Below are positions 28,555-37,309 of a stretch of DNA of 64,000 nt, one piece after another. The stretch is from Gemmataceae bacterium. Its GTDB lineage: Bacteria; Planctomycetota; Planctomycetia; Gemmatales; Gemmataceae. The notes below the pieces were generated by a model. The model saw only the letters and a list, made by a program, of their open reading frames with translations. It did no database searches and was not told the origin of the DNA. The stretch's first letter is position 1, and each line of letters begins with the position of its first letter. The position numbers and the translations under genes are program-made. The DNA is taken from the NCBI GenBank assembly GCA_022842245.1, contig JALHPZ010000030.1, forward strand, positions 1 to 64,000, given 5' to 3'.

Positions 28555-31440
28555 TTACCACTTCAGCGGTTTTTGCCACGAGTCCTTCAGTTCGGCGAGT
28601 TTCGCCCAGACGAGCCATTCGCCGTTCGACCCGGCGATGCGCAGGCGGGGTTCGGCGACGGTGGCGCCGACCTTCGCGAGCGGCAGGCCGGCGAAGAGTT
28701 CGCGGACGGCGGCCGACGCAGCCGGGCGCACTTCGAGCAGGAAGCGCGACGGCGACTCGGAAAAGAGCTTCACGGTATCGGACAGGTCGCCGAGGTTCGC
28801 GAGCGCGAGGTCGGCGCCGACGCCGCCGGCGAAGGCCATTTCCGCCGCCGCGACGGCGAGGCCGCCTTCGCTGAGGTCGTGACAGGCGCGCACGAGGCCG
28901 CCGGCGATGGCGCGGTGGACGGCGGCGAACAGCTTCGGCGCCAGCGCGAGGTCCGGCATCGGCACCGTCCCCCCCGCCGCGTTCGTCACGAGGTGATAGT
29001 GCGAGCCGCCGAGTTCGTCCTTGGTGACGCCGACGAGGTAGAGTTCGTTGCCCGGTTCCTTCAGGTCCATCGTCGCGCACTTCGTCACGTCCGGCACGCG
29101 CGCCAGCGACGAGACGAGCAGCGTGTGCGGGATGGAGATCCGGCGAGCGCCGGACCGGTATTCGTTGTTGAGGCTGTCCTTGCCGCTGACGAACGGCGTG
29201 CCGTAGGCGAGCGCGACGTCGCGGCAGGCCTCGGCGGTGCGGACGAGCGCGCCGAGCATTTCGGGATCGCGGACGTTGCCCCAGCAGAAGTTGTCGAGGA
29301 TGGCGGTGCGCGCCGGGTCGCCGCCGACGGCGACGACGTTGCGCACGGCTTCGTCGATGGCGCACGCGGCGGCGGCGCGGGGGTCGAGGTCCGCGAAGCG
29401 CGGCGCGAGACCGTTCCCCACCGCGAGGCCGACGGTGGATCCGAGCACCGGCGCGACGACGGCGGCGTCCGACGGGCCGTCCTCCGCGATGCCCGTGAGC
29501 GGCTTCACCGCGCTGCCGCCCTGCACCTCGTGGTCGTACTGGCGGATCACCCATTCCTTCGAGCAGACGGTGAAGGTGCCGAGGATCGCCTTGAGGGCAT
29601 CGGTGGGCGCGAGCGGATTCATCGCGGGCACCGCCGGCGCGTCCGGCGCGGTCCAGACGGCGGTGCGCGTGATGTCCGGCCGGCCGTCGTGCAGGAAGTG
29701 CATCGACAGGTCGGCGACGAGGTTCCCCTGATACGTCAGCTTCAACCGGCCGGTCGGTTCGAAGGTGCCGAGGATGGCGGCCTCGACGTCCTCGCCGGCG
29801 CACAGGGTGCGCAGTTGTTCCCACTTCTCCGGGGGCACGGAGAGCACCATCCGCTCCTGCGATTCGCTGATCCAGATTTCGGTGTAGCTCAGCCCTTCGT
29901 ACTTGAGCGGGGCGTTCGCCAGTTCCACCCGCGCGCCGAGTTCGGCGCCCATCTCGCCGACGGCGGAGCTGAACCCGCCGGCGCCGCAATCGGTGATGGC
30001 CGTGTAGAGGCCCCAATCGCGCGCCTGCAGGATCACGTCCAGCACCTTCTTTTCGGCGATGGCGTTGCCGATCTGCACGGCCCCGCCGCTGATCTGGTCC
30101 GACGCCTCCGTGAGGCCCTCGGAGGAGAAGGTGGCGCCGTGGATGCCGTCGCGGCCCGTGCGCCCGCCGACGGCGACGATGAGGTCGCCGGGGCGGACCT
30201 CCTTGTGCTCCATGCCGACGGGGATGAGGCCGACGGTGCCGCAGAAGACCAGCGGGTTGGCGAGGTAGCGTTCGTCGAAGGTGAGCGAGCCGTTGACGGT
30301 GGGGATGCCCATGCGGTTGCCGTAGTCGCGCACGCCGGCGACGACGCCGTGCATGACGCGGCGCGGGTGCAGCACGCCGGGCGGGAGTTCCTCGGGCGCG
30401 AAGTCGGGCGGGGCGAAGCAGAAGACGTTGGTGTTGCAGACCGGTTTGCCGCCGAGGCCGGTGCCGAGCACGTCGCGGATGACGCCGCCGAGGCCGGTGT
30501 TCGCGCCGCCGTACGGCTCGATCGCGGACGGGCGGTTGTGCGTCTCCACCTTGATGCAGGCGTGGAACTTGTCGTCGAACTTCACCACGCCGGCGTTGTC
30601 GGCGAACACGCTCACGCACCAGTCGTCCGCGCCGAGCTTCGCCCGGATCGCCTGCGTCGCGGCGAAGATCGTTTCCTTCAGCATGTTGCCGTAGTTCGTC
30701 GTCTTCGTCGCGCCGTCGATCGTCTCGGTGTACGCGATGCGGCCCTTGAGCGTCTTGTGCGAACAGTGCTCGCTCCAGGTCTGCGCGATCGTCTCCAGCT
30801 CGCAATCCGTCGGCTCGCGGCCCTGCTCGCGGTAATGCGCCTGGATCGTCTTCATCTCGTCGAGGGTCAGCGCGAGCTGGCCCTGCTGGCTGATGCGCAC
30901 CAGACCGTCGTCGTCGAGATCGCGGATCGGCACGGTCACGAGTTCGAAACGGTACGGCTTGCCGAGCGCGAGGTGATCCGCCTGCACCGGGCCGGCGACC
31001 ACCTGCTCGATCGCGTCGTTCGCCAGCACCTTCCGCGCGAGCGTGTCCCGGTCCGCCGACGGCAGCGCCTCGCGCGTGAAATACCGCCGGAACGTCCGCG
31101 CCTGGTCCACGCGCACGCCGAGGTCGCGGGACGACTTCACCACGCTCTCCGTCACCGGGTCCATGACGCCCGGCTTGTACAGCACCGTCAGCGCCGGGTC
31201 CTTCGTCTTCAGGTCGAGGGGGGACACGACGACCGTTTCGACGAGCGGATCGACGAGCAGTTCGTTGCACAACTTCGCGACGTCGTGCGCGGTGAGTTCG
31301 CCTTCGAGCAGGTAGCCGCGCGCCGACGCCGACACGAGATCGCCGCCGCGCCGGCCGTGCGTCAGCAGGTCGAACTCGTCGCAGACGCGCTCGCGTTCGA
31401 CGTCCCGGCCCAGCGGTCGAATCTCAACTTCCCAGAGCAT
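28555..31440 (-). CDS. purL: Phosphoribosylformylglycinamidine synthase, PurS-like/PurL fusion
   Basis: A 961-residue cytosolic enzyme of purine synthesis that converts FGAR to FGAM with ATP and ammonia. The first ~165 residues contain two PurS-like halves (the second begins LTVLYKPGVMDPVTES). The PurL catalytic part follows: TWSEHCSHKT, ETHNRPSAIEPYGGANTG, TDCGAGGFSSA and CHDLSEGGLAVAAAEMAF. The C-terminal glutaminase of the 1300-residue E. coli enzyme is missing, so a separate PurQ must supply ammonia; none is in the window. The start lies inside the end of tyrA (17-bp overlap), indicating translational coupling. Confidence 0.95.
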   Translation of the reverse strand: MLWEVEIRPLGRDVERERVCDEFDLLTHGRRGGDLVSASARGYLLEGELTAHDVAKLCNELLVDPLVETVVVSPLDLKTKDPALTVLYKPGVMDPVTESVVKSSRDLGVRVDQARTFRRYFTREALPSADRDTLARKVLANDAIEQVVAGPVQADHLALGKPYRFELVTVPIRDLDDDGLVRISQQGQLALTLDEMKTIQAHYREQGREPTDCELETIAQTWSEHCSHKTLKGRIAYTETIDGATKTTNYGNMLKETIFAATQAIRAKLGADDWCVSVFADNAGVVKFDDKFHACIKVETHNRPSAIEPYGGANTGLGGVIRDVLGTGLGGKPVCNTNVFCFAPPDFAPEELPPGVLHPRRVMHGVVAGVRDYGNRMGIPTVNGSLTFDERYLANPLVFCGTVGLIPVGMEHKEVRPGDLIVAVGGRTGRDGIHGATFSSEGLTEASDQISGGAVQIGNAIAEKKVLDVILQARDWGLYTAITDCGAGGFSSAVGEMGAELGARVELANAPLKYEGLSYTEIWISESQERMVLSVPPEKWEQLRTLCAGEDVEAAILGTFEPTGRLKLTYQGNLVADLSMHFLHDGRPDITRTAVWTAPDAPAVPAMNPLAPTDALKAILGTFTVCSKEWVIRQYDHEVQGGSAVKPLTGIAEDGPSDAAVVAPVLGSTVGLAVGNGLAPRFADLDPRAAAACAIDEAVRNVVAVGGDPARTAILDNFCWGNVRDPEMLGALVRTAEACRDVALAYGTPFVSGKDSLNNEYRSGARRISIPHTLLVSSLARVPDVTKCATMDLKEPGNELYLVGVTKDELGGSHYHLVTNAAGGTVPMPDLALAPKLFAAVHRAIAGGLVRACHDLSEGGLAVAAAEMAFAGGVGADLALANLGDLSDTVKLFSESPSRFLLEVRPAASAAVRELFAGLPLAKVGATVAEPRLRIAGSNGEWLVWAKLAELKDSWQKPLKW

Positions 31441-32266
31441 CGCGCACCTTTTTTCCTTCGTTCAACCAGCGGATCAAGCCCGGCCCGTCGTCGGCCTCGA
31501 GCAGCTTGCGGAATTCCTCGAACCGCGCGGCGAAACGCGCGCAGCCCGCCAGCACCTCGGCGCGGTTCGTGCGGAAGATCGGCTCCCAGATCGCGGGCGC
31601 CGCGGCGGCGATGCGCGTCGTATCCCGGAAGCCCCCCGCCGAGACCGGCAAGTACGCCGGATCGACCGTGCCCGCCAGCGCCGCCGCCACGGCGTGCGGC
31701 AGGTGGCTCACGTTCGCCACCGCGCGGTCGTGCTCCTCCGGCGACATCGTCACCACGCGGCTGCCGACCCCTTCCCAGAACCGCTTCAGCCGCTCCACGG
31801 CGTTCGGATCGCTGTCCGCCGTCGGCGTCACGATCGTCGCCCGGTTCACGAACAGGTCCGCGACCGCGTGTCCCGGCCCCTTCTTCTCCGATCCTGCCAT
31901 CGGATGGCTGCCGACGAACGCGACGTGCGCCGGCAGTCGGTTCCCGACCTCCGCGACAATCCGCGCCTTCGTACTCCCCACGTCGGTGAGGATGCACCCC
32001 GGCGCCGCCAGTTCCGCCGCCTCGCGGACGTGCCGGGGAATGAGATCGACGGGCGTGCAGACGACGACCAGGTCGGCATCGGGAATGGCGTCGGCGATTT
32101 CGGCATGGGCTTCGTCGATCGCGCCGAGTTCGAGCGCCGTCGCGAGCTTGGCCGGATCGCGGCCGACGCCGACGACGCGACCCGCCAGTCCGCGCGCCTT
32201 CGCGGCCAGCCCCAACGATCCGCCGAGCAACCCCACACCGACGATGGCGAGCGTTTCAAACTGCAT
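31424..32266 (-). CDS. tyrA: Prephenate dehydrogenase
   Basis: A 280-residue NAD(P)-dependent enzyme of tyrosine synthesis. The Rossmann motif is GVGLLGGSLG at residues 9-18, followed by VVVCTPVD and the family block VGSHPMAGSEKKGPGHA, then NVSHLPHAVAAAL and GGFRDTTRIA. There is no fused chorismate mutase or ACT domain. The ATG at 32266 is the first codon of the Rossmann domain; the frame is open upstream but that part is not protein-like. It is first in a two-gene operon with purL. Confidence 0.95.
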   Translation of the reverse strand: MQFETLAIVGVGLLGGSLGLAAKARGLAGRVVGVGRDPAKLATALELGAIDEAHAEIADAIPDADLVVVCTPVDLIPRHVREAAELAAPGCILTDVGSTKARIVAEVGNRLPAHVAFVGSHPMAGSEKKGPGHAVADLFVNRATIVTPTADSDPNAVERLKRFWEGVGSRVVTMSPEEHDRAVANVSHLPHAVAAALAGTVDPAYLPVSAGGFRDTTRIAAAAPAIWEPIFRTNRAEVLAGCARFAARFEEFRKLLEADDGPGLIRWLNEGKKVRDALGS

Positions 32267-32481
32267 GGAGGCGTTATACCGAAGGGTCGATCCGTCGGAA
32301 CCGGCACGTTCCCCCGTATCTTTCCCGCGGATCGAGCAAGCGGGCCGAGTACCGGATTCCTGTCGGCCCGCGGGGTCGTCCCGTGCGTCCTCGTTTGGGT
32401 CAGTCGCGATCGGAAACGAATTCGCCCCGGAAACCGGTCCCGGTCGGGAGTCGCGGGAAATCGGCGGGCTAGGATGAGCGC

Positions 32482-33969
32482 ATGCTGAAGTTCGAAGCCG
32501 TGCGGATCGATCCGTCGCCGGGGGAGATCGCCGAGTTGCTCGCGGACGGGGCGGCGGCGGCGAACCGGCGCTGCCGGACGCGCCTGCTCGAGGACGACCC
32601 GGCGAAATGGCGGAAGTTCGCCCGGCAGACGCAAGCGGCGCCGGAAGGCTTCGAGCTGTGGCGCGGCGGGCGGGGCGGCGCGCCCGGCACGCAGCTCGTC
32701 GGCGCCTGGTGGACCGACCATATCGGCCGCAAGCACGTCGTCGTCCGCGGCCGGCGGATCGAGCACGAGTCCGCGAAGCTCCTCTTCCACAAGGACGAAC
32801 TCGCCCGCCGCCCGCCGCTGTGGCACGGCTACCCGGAGCACCTTGCCCAGCGCTGGACGCCGGTGCCGAACGACCTGCCGCGCGTCGACTGGATCGCCGT
32901 GTGCGGCTGCGGCGCGGTCGGCACGCCGGACGCACTGGGATGGATGGGCGCGACCTGCGGACCCTGCCACGACCGCCGCGAAGAGGGCGGCTCGCTCGAC
33001 CATGTCCGCCCCGGCTGGCTGCACGGCGAGCGCAGCCCGTTCCTCGCGCTGGCGTTCGGCCGCACCGGGAAACACCTCGCCGGCATCGAAGCCGACGGCA
33101 CCGCCAGCGTCTGGGACCTCGCCAAGGGCCGCGTCGTCCGCATCCCGCCGCCGGTCCGCCGCGCCATCTTCTACGCCGACGCCGTGTTCGCCGGACCGGA
33201 CGACGAACGGCTCGTACTGAATCTCAACGGCGGCATCGAAGGCCTCGGTGCCGTGACCGTTCGGGACTGGCGGAATCCGGACCGGCCCGCCATCGTGCCG
33301 CTGTACGCCTACGCCGGCGCGACGCGCGTCTGGCCGTCGCGCGCACCCGATCGGTTCCTGCTCGCGACGGACGACCTCGCCCAGATGGACCTCGACGGCC
33401 GACCGATGCAACGAACGCCCCTCCCGGGACCCTTCATCGGGCTGCCGAACGCGGTCGCATCCGCGCCGCGGTTCATGCCCTTCATTCGCGTCGACGGGAT
33501 CCGGTTCCTCGACACGCACACGCTCGAACCGGGGCCGTTCGCACCTTACCGGCGCCGCTCGGAAGGGGTGTACCACCGCATCGCCGCCGAGTACCGGGAG
33601 GAAGCGGGGGTCGCGTTCGTGGCCCAGTTCGGCAAGCTCGACGTCCACGAACTCCGATCCGGCCGCCCCGCGCGCTCCTTCGCCCTGGATCGGATCCCGG
33701 TGGCGGCGTACCACAACTCGCCGGCGTGGATCCGCCAGATGGCGCTCGTGCTCGACGGCCGCGTGCTCGTGCTGGTGGTGGAGGAACGGCTCGTGATGCT
33801 GGATGCGGACACGCTCGCGCCGATCGCGGCGTTCGCGTGGCACCTCGGACCGATCGAATGCCTGACGATCGCCCCCGATGGCCGCACCCTCGCCACCGCG
33901 GGAAACGACGGCAGCGTCAAACTCTGGCCGCTGGATCGATTGCTCAAAGGAAGGGGAACCGAGCCGTAA
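32482..33969 (+). CDS. WD40-type repeat protein with Cys-rich insert
   Basis: A 495-residue soluble protein. The C-terminal part is a beta-propeller with weak WD-like units; the clearest are TGKHLAGIEADGTASVWDL and the final GRTLATAGNDGSVKLWPLDR. A cysteine cluster before the propeller (CGCGAVGTPDALGWMGATCG plus PCHDR) looks like a zinc ribbon. Proteins of this build are numerous in Gemmataceae and of unknown role, probably protein binding. It starts 215 bp from the divergent tyrA and its stop is only 6 bp from the stop of the convergent DUF1501 gene. Confidence 0.8.
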   Translation: MLKFEAVRIDPSPGEIAELLADGAAAANRRCRTRLLEDDPAKWRKFARQTQAAPEGFELWRGGRGGAPGTQLVGAWWTDHIGRKHVVVRGRRIEHESAKLLFHKDELARRPPLWHGYPEHLAQRWTPVPNDLPRVDWIAVCGCGAVGTPDALGWMGATCGPCHDRREEGGSLDHVRPGWLHGERSPFLALAFGRTGKHLAGIEADGTASVWDLAKGRVVRIPPPVRRAIFYADAVFAGPDDERLVLNLNGGIEGLGAVTVRDWRNPDRPAIVPLYAYAGATRVWPSRAPDRFLLATDDLAQMDLDGRPMQRTPLPGPFIGLPNAVASAPRFMPFIRVDGIRFLDTHTLEPGPFAPYRRRSEGVYHRIAAEYREEAGVAFVAQFGKLDVHELRSGRPARSFALDRIPVAAYHNSPAWIRQMALVLDGRVLVLVVEERLVMLDADTLAPIAAFAWHLGPIECLTIAPDGRTLATAGNDGSVKLWPLDRLLKGRGTEP

Positions 33970-33975
33970 GATTCG

Positions 33976-35451
33976 TCACGCCAGCAGTTCGTCGCGGACG
34001 CGGCCGATGCCGCCGATGCGATACGGCCGGCCGATCCGGTCCGGGATTTCCGCGTGCGGGTCGATGCCGAGAAGGTGGAAGATCGTCGCGACCACGTCCT
34101 TCGGCGAGAATGGCTTCTCCATGACGTCGCCGCCGTGCTTGTCGGTGCGGCCGATGATGCGCCCCTTCGCGAAGCCCGCGCCCGCGAACAGCGCCGAGTA
34201 GGCGCGCGACCAGTGGTCGCGCCCGCCGCCGGCCACGTTCTGGATCCGCGGCGTGCGGCCGTGCTCGCTCATCACCACGATCGCCGTGTCTTGCAACATT
34301 CCGCGCGCGTCGAGGTCTTCGAGCAGCGCCGTGAAGGCATTGTCGAGGCCCGGCCCCAGTTCGTCCTTCAGGCGCGTCTGCATGTGGACGTGCGTGTCCC
34401 AGCCGGTGTTCACGAGGCCGTATTCGTCCCAGCAGACCGTGACGAACCGGCCGCCGGCTTCGAGGACGCGCCGCGCCACGAGGCACGACTGGCCGAACAG
34501 CGAATAACCGTAGCGGGAGCGTAGCTTCTCCGGCTCGCGCTGCACGTCGAGCGCGTCCCGCAGCTTGCCGGACGTGAGCACGGACAACGCCAGTTCACGG
34601 TGCCGGCCGAGCGCCTGGATCGGCGACGAGTCGAGTTCCCGCCGTGCGTCGTCCAGTTGATCCAGCAGCGAGGAGCGCCCGCCCATGCGGTCGAGCGTCA
34701 GCTCGCTGCCCAGCGAATACGATTCGAAGCGGTCCGTCGGCAGCACGTTGATATACGGGTCGGCGATCATCGGCGTCGGCTTCTCGCCGGCACCGGAATC
34801 ACGGGGCACGACCTTCGTTCCCTTCGCACGGAACTCGGCGGCGACGGGATCGTAGGCCGGGCCGAGGAAGCCGCCGAACGGCCCCGACCGCGCCGGCCCG
34901 CGCTTCGAACCGAACGGGAACGGCAGCCAGTAGTTCCGCGGCACGCCCGTCGGCTTCGCACCGTCCCGCTCGGCGAGGTAATCGACCACCGACCCCATGA
35001 ACGGCCACTGGCGCGAGTCCCGCGGGTTCCCTTCCAGAGGCAGGTCGGTCATCGGCACCGCCGTCGTGGCGAACGAGGTGCCGTGGATCGGGAACGGGTG
35101 CGTCAGCGAGCGCAGGACCGTGACGCGATCGAGCATCGCGGCGATGCGCGGGAAGATCTCCCCGACGCGCACGCCGGGAATGATTGTGGGGATCGAGCCG
35201 AGCGGGCCGCGGATTTCCTTTGGGGCGTCCGGCTTCGGGTCGAGCGTGTCCTGCTGGCTGGGGGAGCCCCAGAGGTAGAGGAAGATGCAGCGTTTGGCGC
35301 TGCCGAAGCCGTTTTTCGTTGTGTCCGGCGAGTTGGCGAGGGCCGGGTGCGCGAGCGAGAGGCCGAGCGGCGCGAGGGCGCCGACGTGCAGGAGGTCGCG
35401 GCGTGTCAGGCCGTCGCAGAAGATCTTCTTGGAGCCGAGAATGCGGAGCAT
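33976..35451 (-). CDS. DUF1501 family exported protein
   Basis: A 491-residue member of the DUF1501 family. N-terminal Tat-type signal (LTRRDLLHVGALAPLGLSLA). Family blocks: CIFLYLWGSPSQQDTLDPKP, a central VTVCWDEYGLVNTGWDTH, and VVMSEHGRTPRIQNVAGGGRDHW with the conserved EHGRTP. Here the first block has SPSQQDT where the other two copies have GGPxxxxT. No DUF1549 partner is adjacent. Its upstream region is the repeat cluster at 35.5-36.2 kb, so any promoter lies within about 120 bp before the first tandem repeat. Confidence 0.92.
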   Translation of the reverse strand: MLRILGSKKIFCDGLTRRDLLHVGALAPLGLSLAHPALANSPDTTKNGFGSAKRCIFLYLWGSPSQQDTLDPKPDAPKEIRGPLGSIPTIIPGVRVGEIFPRIAAMLDRVTVLRSLTHPFPIHGTSFATTAVPMTDLPLEGNPRDSRQWPFMGSVVDYLAERDGAKPTGVPRNYWLPFPFGSKRGPARSGPFGGFLGPAYDPVAAEFRAKGTKVVPRDSGAGEKPTPMIADPYINVLPTDRFESYSLGSELTLDRMGGRSSLLDQLDDARRELDSSPIQALGRHRELALSVLTSGKLRDALDVQREPEKLRSRYGYSLFGQSCLVARRVLEAGGRFVTVCWDEYGLVNTGWDTHVHMQTRLKDELGPGLDNAFTALLEDLDARGMLQDTAIVVMSEHGRTPRIQNVAGGGRDHWSRAYSALFAGAGFAKGRIIGRTDKHGGDVMEKPFSPKDVVATIFHLLGIDPHAEIPDRIGRPYRIGGIGRVRDELLA

Positions 35452-35573
35452 CGGGAACCTCGAAGACGCGATCCGATCGGCGATCGCACGAATCCGGCGG
35501 GACCAGAATCCTACCAGATTCGGAGCCCGGTGTCAGCCACGAATTCCCGCGGGCCGGGGCTGGGGTGTACGTC
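35452..35573. other. Upstream region of the DUF1501 gene
   Basis: A short unremarkable stretch between the DUF1501 start and the tandem repeats. The leftward promoter is expected here but no confident boxes were found. Confidence 0.35.
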
Positions 35574-35755
35574 AAGGAAGTTGGTGGCGAACCTGTCCAG
35601 TCCGCGGTCTTCATTCCGAAGGAAGTTGGTGGCGAACCTGTCCAGTCCGCGGTCTTCAGTCCGAAGGAAGTTGGTGGCAAACCTGTCCAGTCCGCCGGTC
35701 TTCAGTCCGAAGGAAGTTGGTGGCAAACTTGTCCAGTCCGCCGGTCTTCAGTCCG
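35574..35755. repeat. Four tandem 45/46-bp repeats
   Basis: Units begin AAGGAAGTTGGTGGC at 35574, 35619, 35664 and 35710; spacing is 45, 45, 46, 46. Units differ by a few substitutions (GGCGAACC versus GGCAAAC[C/T]) and one inserted C. A fifth copy begins at 35756 but diverges after AAGGA into the arm of the large inverted repeat. The units are open in some frames, but the length change breaks the frame, so they are not coding. Confidence 0.93.
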
Positions 35756-35973
35756 AAGGACTGGGAGTGCTTAGCCCAGGGCGAGCCGTCTACGGCGACG
35801 CCCTGGGTGGTCCGTTGAAATTCACGGCAGTCCGATGGACTGCGACAGATTCCCGAACAATGAGCGTTTTGTCTCAGTCCTTCGGGCTGATGGTTTTCCT
35901 CACCTGTTACTCAGGGCGTCGTCTCAAAGCCTCCTCGCCCTGGGCTAAGCACTCCCAGTCCTTCGGACTGAAG
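35746..35973. repeat. Element with perfect 40-bp inverted-repeat ends (MITE-like)
   Basis: Positions 35746-35785 and 35934-35973 are exact reverse complements (40 of 40), separated by 148 bp. Each arm contains smaller palindromes (CAGTCCGAAGGACTG; CCCAGGGCG with CGCCCTGGG). The left arm shares its first bases, CTTCAGTCCGAAGGA, with the tandem units, so the two repeat types overlap. The interior has no protein-like frame. It looks like a non-autonomous, dispersed palindromic element; no transposase is in the window. Confidence 0.88.
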
Positions 35974-36283
35974 AGGGCCGGCGGAGTCGGCAAATGTCCC
36001 ACCAAAAAATTTGACGCGCACCCTCGGGGCCATGTATACGCATGATCACATAAGTGCGAACATTCGATTGATTCCCGGCCAAACGGCACATTCGCCGACC
36101 GTGCGGCGGTTGAGGGTCGACCCGAAATCGACGTAAGTCCTTTCGGGGTCTGTTTCGGCCGGAGTGGGTCCGGAAAATGTGAGTGGGTCCGCCGGGGGGT
36201 GGCGCGGGGGCGGCGGACCCACTTGGGGGCGAATCGGGTTTCCGAATTGACCCCAACCCGCCCGACCGGTTAGCGTGCCGGAC
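35974..36283. other. Intergenic remainder with a second hairpin
   Basis: Non-coding. It includes an AT-richer patch (CCACCAAAAAATTTGACGCG near 36000) and a GTGGGTCCG direct repeat (36162 and 36181) whose second copy forms the left arm of the hairpin at 36182-36223. No gene seen. Confidence 0.5.
36182..36223. repeat. 13-bp-stem hairpin upstream of the LRR gene
   Basis: AGTGGGTCCGCCG (36182-36194) and its exact complement (36211-36223) enclose a G-rich 16-nt loop. It lies 60 bp before the LRR gene start. It could be a regulatory or terminator structure or another small dispersed palindrome. Confidence 0.6.
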
Positions 36284-36853
36284 ATGAACGACCCGTTCGC
36301 CCGTCGTCGGCCCGGCCGACTTTCGCACGCCGACCTCCGCTGGATCGCGGCGGGGCCGAGCTGGCGTGCGCCGCGGCTGGCGGACCTGAACCACGCCGCG
36401 CCGATCGACTACGATCGGCTGATGCGCGGGCCCCGGATCGCCGGCCGCGCGTTCATCGCCCACGGGGCGGAGCTGGCGCGGCGCGGGAAGCTGACGGACG
36501 TGCAGATCGTCGCCGTCGCGCCGTTCCTCGCCGAACTGGCCGCGTGTCCGCACCTCGCGGCCGTCGCATCGCTCGACCTCGCCGGCAACCGCATCGGTGC
36601 CGCCGGCCTCGCGATCCTGCTCGCCTCGCCTTACCTTGTGAATGTGACCCGGCTCGACCTGCGGGCCAACGACCTCGGCGACGCCGGCGCGGTCCTGCTC
36701 GCCGGCGCGACGGGCCTGCCCGCGCTGCGGACGTTGATCGTGGCCGACAACGGGCTGGGACCGGCGGGCGAACGCGCGCTGCGAACCATCCCCCGGCTCG
36801 CCGAACTCGACCTCGGCCCGAATTCCGGCGAAATCCGTCACCCGGCGGCGTAG
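36284..36853 (+). CDS. Leucine-rich-repeat protein
   Basis: A 189-residue soluble protein. The C-terminal half has three LRR units of the ribonuclease-inhibitor type: SLDLAGNRIGAAGLAILL, RLDLRANDLGDAGAVLL and TLIVADNGLGPAGERAL. The N-terminal half is helical with no known domain. Small LRR proteins of this type are common in Gemmataceae; presumably they bind other proteins. The ATG at 36284 is used; GTG at 36275 is an alternative. Confidence 0.75.
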   Translation: MNDPFARRRPGRLSHADLRWIAAGPSWRAPRLADLNHAAPIDYDRLMRGPRIAGRAFIAHGAELARRGKLTDVQIVAVAPFLAELAACPHLAAVASLDLAGNRIGAAGLAILLASPYLVNVTRLDLRANDLGDAGAVLLAGATGLPALRTLIVADNGLGPAGERALRTIPRLAELDLGPNSGEIRHPAA

Positions 36854-36906
36854 AATCTCCCCCGCGGATTCCGCATCCGATTCTTCATCCTTTCCCGGAG
36901 CGCGTC

Positions 36907-37245
36907 ATGGCGGCGAAGTACGAACTGAAGGCCGGATCGAAGGGTCAGTTCCATTTCAACCTGAAGGCCGGCAACGGCCAGGTGATCCTCTCGAGCGAAT
37001 CGTACGGGACGAAGGCCGCGGCCCTCGCCGGCATCGAATCGGTCAAGAAGAACGCCGGCGACGACGCCCGCTTCGAGCGCAAGACCGCGAAGGATGGCTC
37101 CCCGTACTTCGTCCTCAAGGCCGGCAACGGCGAAATCATCGGCAAGAGCGAGATGTACTCGTCGACCTCGTCGATGGAAAACGGCATCGCGTCGGTGAAG
37201 ACGAACGCCGGAGCCGCCGTCGCGGACCTTACCGAAGCGAAGTAA
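36907..37245 (+). CDS. DUF1508 (YegP-like) protein
   Basis: A 112-residue protein made of two DUF1508 repeats: the first has FHFNLKAGNGQVILSSESY, the second YFVLKAGNGEIIGKSEMYSS, each followed by a helix containing SVK-N-A. The fold is a small beta-alpha domain also seen in E. coli YegP; function unknown. No signal peptide. The ATG has a GGAG site upstream. A hairpin follows before the GTPase gene. Confidence 0.92.
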   Translation: MAAKYELKAGSKGQFHFNLKAGNGQVILSSESYGTKAAALAGIESVKKNAGDDARFERKTAKDGSPYFVLKAGNGEIIGKSEMYSSTSSMENGIASVKTNAGAAVADLTEAK

Positions 37246-37263
37246 CCCAGCCGCATTCCCTCG

Positions 37264-37294
37264 TTCGCCGGTGCGCGGCCCCGCGCCCGGCGAA
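37264..37294 (+). terminator. GC-rich hairpin between DUF1508 and GTPase genes
   Basis: An 8-bp stem (37264-37271 with 37287-37294) continues, after a single bulged T, into a 5-bp stem (37273-37277 with 37282-37286) with a 4-nt loop. It is followed by GGCGTTTCC. A GTG at 37271 in the GTPase frame would fall inside it, which supports the later ATG start of that gene. Confidence 0.5.
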
Positions 37295-37309
37295 GGCGTT
37301 TCCACCACC

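Noticed and set aside
28117-31989. Rightward open frame of about 1290 codons
   Set aside because: Antisense to purL, tyrA and the DUF4159 gene, which are firmly identified; the translation has no domain and is Arg/Ala/Val-biased.
35574-35755. CRISPR-like array
   Set aside because: The units are contiguous 45/46-bp tandem repeats with no unique spacers and no cas genes nearby.
35511-36045. Open frames through the repeat cluster, both strands
   Set aside because: They translate the tandem units and inverted-repeat arms; the 45-to-46-bp change breaks the repeat frame and no ribosome site or domain is present.
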